Assembly (NCBI GenBank): GCA_031279615.1
Contig: JAITIE010000145.1
Span: 1 to 7,712 of the forward strand
Reading direction: 5' to 3'
DNA length: 7,712 nt
Origin: Candidatus Margulisiibacteriota bacterium
Lineage (GTDB): Bacteria > Margulisbacteria > Termititenacia > Termititenacales > Termititenacaceae
Shown here: one piece after another, positions 4,516 through 7,712 of the stretch
How positions within the stretch are numbered: position 1 is the first letter of the stretch
Layout of the letters: the number at the start of each line of letters is the position of its first letter
Program-made: the position numbers and the translations under genes
The notes under the pieces: model-generated
Told to the model about the DNA's origin: nothing
Database searches by the model: none
Seen by the model: the letters and a program-made list of their open reading frames with translations, nothing else

Positions 4516-5765
4516 TATTTGATCCTCTTGATATTCGCGCCCAGCCGCGAAAGTTTTTCCGTCAGTTTCTCGTAGCCGCGCTCAATATGCTCGATGTCAT
4601 ATATTATCGTCTCGCCCTGCGCCGCCAGCCCGGCCAGCCAGAGCGCCGCGCCCGCGCGCAGGTCTGTGGCCTTGACTTCCGCGCCGGAAAGTCTGGGCAC
4701 GCCCTTGATTATAGCAATCCTTTCTTTGATGCGGATATTGGCGCCCATGCGCTGCAGCTCGCTGGTATGCATGAAGCGATTTTCAAAAATCGTCTCGCGG
4801 ATAGTGCTCATGCCGTCCGCCAGGGCGAGATAAGCCATGATTTGCGCCTGCATGTCCGTGGGAAATCCCGGGTGGGGATTGGTTACAATATCCGCGCTTT
4901 TGCAGACGCCGCCCGCCGCGGCCTCGATGGAATTATTTTTGATAGTCAGCTTTGCGCCGGCGCTGTCCAGCACGGAAAGCAGAGCGGAGATATCCAGCGG
5001 ACGCACATTGTGAATCGTAATCTTGCCGCGCGTGATCAAACCGGCCAGCAGCATAGTGCCGGCTTCGATGCGGTCAGGGATGATCGTGTGTTTTACGCCG
5101 GATAGTTTATTGACGCCCTTGATCGTGATTGTCGAAGTTCCCGCGCCGCTGATTTTGGCGCCGGCTTTATTGAGCAACTCGGCCAGGTCGACGATTTCCG
5201 GCTCCTGCGCGGCATTGGTGAGCGTGGTCGTGCCGTCAGCCAGCGTGGCGGCCATCATAATGTTTTCCGTGGCGCCCACGCTGGGAAAAGAAAAAGCCAC
5301 AGGCGCGCCTTTGAGTTTCGGACAGCGGATCTCAATGAAGCCGTGCTCCAGCCGGACTTTGGCGCCCAGAGCCTCAAAACCCTTGAGATGAATATCCACG
5401 GGACGTGAACCGATGGCACAGCCGCCCGGCATCGGCACGCGCACCATGCCGACCCTGGCCAAAATCGGCCCCGCGATAAAAAACGAAGCGCGCATTTTAG
5501 TGACGAGTTCATACGGAATCAAATGCTTAATTTGTTTTTTGTTGTAAACGCGGATATTGTGGCCGTTTTGCTCCGCGACAATATTGATCGAGCGCAGCAT
5601 GCGCACCATAGTGGTGATGTCGGTCAATTCGGGCACATTGGTGATCAGACTCTCGCCGTCCAGCAGCGTCGTGGCGGCCATGATCGGCAGCGCGGAGTTT
5701 TTGGCGCCGGAGATATTGACCGTGCCGTAGAGAGGCTGTTCGCCGATTATTTTGACTCTGGCCAT
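4515..5765 (-). CDS. murA: UDP-N-acetylglucosamine 1-carboxyvinyltransferase (MurA)
   Basis: This 416-aa cytosolic enzyme transfers enolpyruvate from PEP to UDP-GlcNAc, the first committed step of peptidoglycan synthesis. Numbering parallels E. coli MurA: ISGAKNSALPIMAA holds Lys22-Asn23, GGCAIGSRPVD holds catalytic Cys116 (E. coli Cys115), and FPTDMQAQ holds Asp304 (E. coli Asp305). TDLRAGAALW holds Arg370, and HIERGYEKL holds Arg396. The Cys predicts fosfomycin sensitivity of the target; Asp variants are resistant. An in-frame ATG at 5828 would add 21 residues of non-family sequence. I chose 5765 because MARVKIIGEQPLYG matches the family N-terminus and an A-rich AAAAAGGA site ends 4 nt upstream. 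The chosen frame overlaps the WecA-like gene by 19 bp and the pgpH-like gene by 1 bp. Confidence 0.96.
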   Translation of the reverse strand: MARVKIIGEQPLYGTVNISGAKNSALPIMAATTLLDGESLITNVPELTDITTMVRMLRSINIVAEQNGHNIRVYNKKQIKHLIPYELVTKMRASFFIAGPILARVGMVRVPMPGGCAIGSRPVDIHLKGFEALGAKVRLEHGFIEIRCPKLKGAPVAFSFPSVGATENIMMAATLADGTTTLTNAAQEPEIVDLAELLNKAGAKISGAGTSTITIKGVNKLSGVKHTIIPDRIEAGTMLLAGLITRGKITIHNVRPLDISALLSVLDSAGAKLTIKNNSIEAAAGGVCKSADIVTNPHPGFPTDMQAQIMAYLALADGMSTIRETIFENRFMHTSELQRMGANIRIKERIAIIKGVPRLSGAEVKATDLRAGAALWLAGLAAQGETIIYDIEHIERGYEKLTEKLSRLGANIKRIK

Positions 5766-6766
5766 AAAATCCTTTTTTTCAGCCGCAAAGCCGCGCTCAG
5801 CAGCACCGCAATTATAACCAGAAACCACAGGTAAGAGTATATTCCGGAAGTTACGGAGAGCAGCACGGCGGCCAGATTGAGCACGGCCGAGGCGGAATAC
5901 AGCAGCAGCACCACCTCGCGCTGGCTGTCTTTGTAATAATTCAGCAGGATATGATGCAAATGCCCGCGGTCAGGCAGGAAAATATTCACACGGTTTTTGA
6001 GCCGGCGGATTATAGCCAGCGCCGTGTCGGTCAGCGGTATCAGTAGCGAGAGCAACGGTATGCCCAGCGCGATGACTGTCGCGCTTTTGAGCACGCCGGT
6101 GATCGAACAAACCGCCAGTAAATAGCCCAGCAGCAGCGAGCCGGTGTCGCCCAGGAAAATCGAAGCCGGATGAAAATTGAAACGCAGGAAACCGGCCGTG
6201 GCGCCGCAGAGCGCGATCAGCAAAAAAACCACATGCAGCTGATTGGTCAGGAGAGAAATAATAAAAAGCGCGAAAGCCGAGATTAGCGCAATGCCGCCGG
6301 CCAGGCCGTCCAGCCCGTCGATCAGATTGATGATGTTCATGACTACCAGTATCCAAAACACCGAGAGAATTTTGCTGAAAACCCCAAGCTCGATCACCTG
6401 CAGGGACAAGGGGTGTTTGAGATAATTAATCTCCAGACCGCAGGACACCACCACGACAGCGATAATGATTTGGCCGAGGAGCTTGACCGACCACGGCAGG
6501 GAATAAACATCGTCGGCAAAACCCAGCGCCACGGTCAGCAGGCCGCCGCTCAGGATGACGATTATTTCGCGGCTGAAAATATTGCCGTAAAAAATCCGGC
6601 TCACGCCCAGCGCGGCGATAATGCCGATAAAAATTGCCAGCCCGCCGAGTTTTGGCGTGGGATGCGCGTGGATTTTGCGCTGGCCGGGGCGGTCAATGGC
6701 GTTGGAGCAGGCGGCTAGTTTTTTGACCGGCCAGACGGCGGCCAGAGTGACGAGCAGCGCGGCCAA
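5747..6766 (-). CDS. wecA: WecA/TagO-type polyprenyl-phosphate GlcNAc-1-phosphate transferase
   Basis: This 339-aa polytopic membrane enzyme of the MraY/WecA superfamily joins a HexNAc-1-phosphate from its UDP-sugar to undecaprenyl phosphate, starting a lipid-linked glycan. Motifs in order are IDRPGQRKIHAHPTPKLGG (24-42), LGFADD (81-86; Asp85-Asp86), NLIDGLDGLAGG (147-158), NFHPASIFLGDTGSLLLG (197-214; Asp207) and the WecA/TagO-type PDRGHLHHILL (265-275). RKIHxxPTPxLGG and the HLHH loop favour WecA/TagO over MraY. About ten membrane helices are apparent. The first usable start is TTG (6766..6764), 8 nt after the sigma-factor stop, with no good ribosome binding site. The frame is open further upstream, so the start is uncertain. 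The product could feed O-antigen, teichoic-acid-like or other wall polymers; donor sugar specificity cannot be read here. Confidence 0.9.
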   Translation of the reverse strand: MAALLVTLAAVWPVKKLAACSNAIDRPGQRKIHAHPTPKLGGLAIFIGIIAALGVSRIFYGNIFSREIIVILSGGLLTVALGFADDVYSLPWSVKLLGQIIIAVVVVSCGLEINYLKHPLSLQVIELGVFSKILSVFWILVVMNIINLIDGLDGLAGGIALISAFALFIISLLTNQLHVVFLLIALCGATAGFLRFNFHPASIFLGDTGSLLLGYLLAVCSITGVLKSATVIALGIPLLSLLIPLTDTALAIIRRLKNRVNIFLPDRGHLHHILLNYYKDSQREVVLLLYSASAVLNLAAVLLSVTSGIYSYLWFLVIIAVLLSAALRLKKRILWPESK

Positions 6767-6774
6767 AAAAGTGT

Positions 6775-7410
6775 CTAAATAGGCGAGGATGATTTGAAAA
6801 CTCCTTTTTCCGCGATCAGCTTGCGCAGTTTTTCAATCACCTGTTTGTAAATGCGCGTGGTTTGCGATTCGGAAATGCCGATCACTTCGCCGATGTCTTT
6901 GAAAGTCTTGTCATGCTTGAAACGGCTGATGATGATAAATTTTTCTTTGCGGTCGAGTTTTTGCAGGGCTTCGTTTAAGACCACGCCGGATTCGATTTTG
7001 TTTTCAAAACTATTGTCCTGCTCGACGGCCAGATAGATGTTGGACGCGTCGGTCACCCAGTTGTAGAGCCGTGTCGGCGAAGCCTTGGTGATATAGCGGA
7101 TTTGGTCGCGCATAGCCCCGCTAATCCGCGAGTAAGCCAGCGGCCAGACATCTTCATTGCGCTCGGGGTCCCAGACTTTGAGCGTCTCGAAAAACTCAAT
7201 GCGCGCGACATTGGCGATGTCGTCGCCCTCGGTGTTGACCACATGCGTTGGCAACGAGGAAAAATATTTGTTGATGAGATAATTTATCTTGCTGTTGTAT
7301 TTTTTGAGTATCTGGTCGGAATATTTTTCGGTCAAATGTTTTTTGATGTCTTTGTCAACCGTTTTTTTTACTTTTTTCCAAATATCTTCCATCCGCGCCG
7401 CTTCTGTCAT
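6775..7410 (-). CDS. Sigma-70 family RNA polymerase sigma factor (FliA/SigB-like region 2, shortened region 3)
   Basis: This 211-aa protein has a charged Lys-rich N-terminus (1-37). Region 2 lies at about 38-108, with NYLINKYFSSLPTHV, GDDIANVARIEFFETLKVWDP and the -10-recognition stretch YSRISGAMRDQIRY (93-106), reminiscent of FliA/SigB-type YARIRGAMxDxLR. Region 4 lies at about 145-198, with LQKLDRKEKFIIISRF and the HTH TFKDIGEVIGISESQTTRIY (169-188). The gap between regions 2 and 4 is only about 35 residues, so region 3 is missing or strongly reduced compared with FliA (about 239 aa). The ATG directly follows the TAA of the 87-aa gene, with an AAAAGGAA site about 10 nt upstream. Its position in an envelope operon suggests that it controls wall or stress genes, but no anti-sigma factor is recognisable. 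Target promoters are unknown. Confidence 0.85.
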   Translation of the reverse strand: MTEAARMEDIWKKVKKTVDKDIKKHLTEKYSDQILKKYNSKINYLINKYFSSLPTHVVNTEGDDIANVARIEFFETLKVWDPERNEDVWPLAYSRISGAMRDQIRYITKASPTRLYNWVTDASNIYLAVEQDNSFENKIESGVVLNEALQKLDRKEKFIIISRFKHDKTFKDIGEVIGISESQTTRIYKQVIEKLRKLIAEKGVFKSSSPI

Positions 7411-7674
7411 TTAACTCAATTCCTTTTCGACTTTTTTCAAATATTCATCACCGCAGGCGATTTCCGCATCGGCATCCTCCAGCAGCGCGCCAGCGTAGAA
7501 ACGATAAGCCTCGCGCCATTTGTCCCGCAAGTAGGCTTTCTCTTTGGCGGAAAATTTTTTCAAAGCCTTGAAAACATCCTCAATCGTGGCGGCCTGCGCG
7601 ACCGGCGCCGCCGATAAATCGACGTCCCCCCAGCCTGTTAGATATTTAAAACTTACCGGATTGTAGCCAGTCAT
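7411..7674 (-). CDS. Hypothetical 87-aa protein, first gene of the operon
   Basis: I do not recognise this protein. It is small and soluble, with no signal peptide, membrane helix or cysteine pair motif; a single Cys lies near residue 74. The N-terminus (MTGYNPVSFKYLTGWGDVDL) is followed by an Ala/Val-rich link. A probable helical bundle follows, rich in Lys, Glu and Ala (IEDVFKALKKFSAKEKAYLR, then a second helix, then EYLKKVEKELS). The ATG at 7674 has GAGGG about 4-5 nt upstream and a TATAAT box a short distance further. The stop codon abuts the sigma-factor ATG, so the two proteins are almost certainly co-expressed. A role as a sigma partner is possible from position only. Confidence 0.7.
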   Translation of the reverse strand: MTGYNPVSFKYLTGWGDVDLSAAPVAQAATIEDVFKALKKFSAKEKAYLRDKWREAYRFYAGALLEDADAEIACGDEYLKKVEKELS

Positions 7675-7691
7675 ATTCCCTCTTGGGGTTT

Positions 7692-7697
7692 ATTATA
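7692..7697 (-). promoter_or_regulatory. Probable -10 box of the envelope operon
   Basis: On the minus strand TATAAT reads from 7697 to 7692, 17 nt before the ATG at 7674. That leaves a leader of about 10 nt containing the ribosome binding site. The matching -35 box would lie beyond the window's right edge, so the promoter cannot be fully confirmed. Confidence 0.5.
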
Positions 7698-7712
7698 CAC
7701 TATTATTGGCGA

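Noticed and set aside
5766..5828. Longer MurA starting at 5828
   Set aside because: The extra 21 residues do not resemble MurA, while the internal ATG at 5765 has a ribosome binding site and gives the standard family N-terminus.
7364..7371. T-tracts (for example near 7364 and 5773) as phase-variable switches
   Set aside because: They are short poly-A/Lys codon runs in genes or purine-rich ribosome binding sites, with no frame disruption or promoter context to suggest slippage control.
1..7712. CRISPR array, tRNA or rRNA genes
   Set aside because: No regularly spaced short repeats were seen and no tRNA- or rRNA-like conserved segments were recognised on either strand.

Overview
The window shows a compact bacterial cell-envelope operon on the minus strand (about 7697 to 1273), with a foreign-looking two-gene cassette lodged at its downstream end (about 150 to 1282). 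The operon is moderately GC-rich; one 60-base line of murA counts about 63% GC. Its eight genes overlap or nearly abut. In order of transcription they encode an 87-aa unknown protein, a sigma-70 family factor, a WecA/TagO-type polyprenyl-phosphate GlcNAc-1-phosphate transferase, MurA, a PgpH-like 7TM-HD phosphohydrolase, the endoribonuclease YbeY, a DgkA-type undecaprenol/diacylglycerol kinase and a CNNM-CBS (CorC/HlyC-type) membrane protein. The run pgpH-ybeY-dgkA matches the order known from Firmicutes (phoH-pgpH-ybeY-dgkA-cdd-era). Lone sigma factors beside wecA/murA fit a poorly sampled bacterial phylum, for example Margulisbacteria/WOR-1 or Elusimicrobiota, but that placement is only a guess.

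Layout: 1-149 is a duplicated 3' fragment of the CNNM-CBS gene. 178-233 is a strong promoter with an operator-like dyad and a ribosome binding site. 234-602 is an XRE-family HTH regulator. 590-1204 is an ImmA/IrrE (COG2856) zinc metallopeptidase. 1205-1272 is a short spacer with no convincing terminator. 1273-7674 is the operon. 7675-7712 holds its leader and a probable -10 box.

The operon forms a coherent envelope module. MurA begins peptidoglycan precursor synthesis. The WecA-like enzyme starts a lipid-linked glycan on undecaprenyl phosphate, and the DgkA-like kinase can feed that lipid carrier pool. The HD protein probably hydrolyses a cyclic dinucleotide (c-di-AMP in characterised PgpH), a signal tied to wall and osmotic homeostasis. 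YbeY acts on rRNA and ribosome quality. The CNNM-CBS protein is probably a cation (Mg2+) transporter or regulator.

The most notable observation is at the left. The HTH-metallopeptidase pair is AT-rich (sampled lines about 40% GC in the HTH gene and about 25% in the peptidase gene) and sits between two direct copies of the last 138 bp of the CNNM-CBS gene, which match at 137 of 138 positions. This looks like a small element that entered the 3' end of a host gene while carrying a replacement for that end. No integrase is visible in the window.
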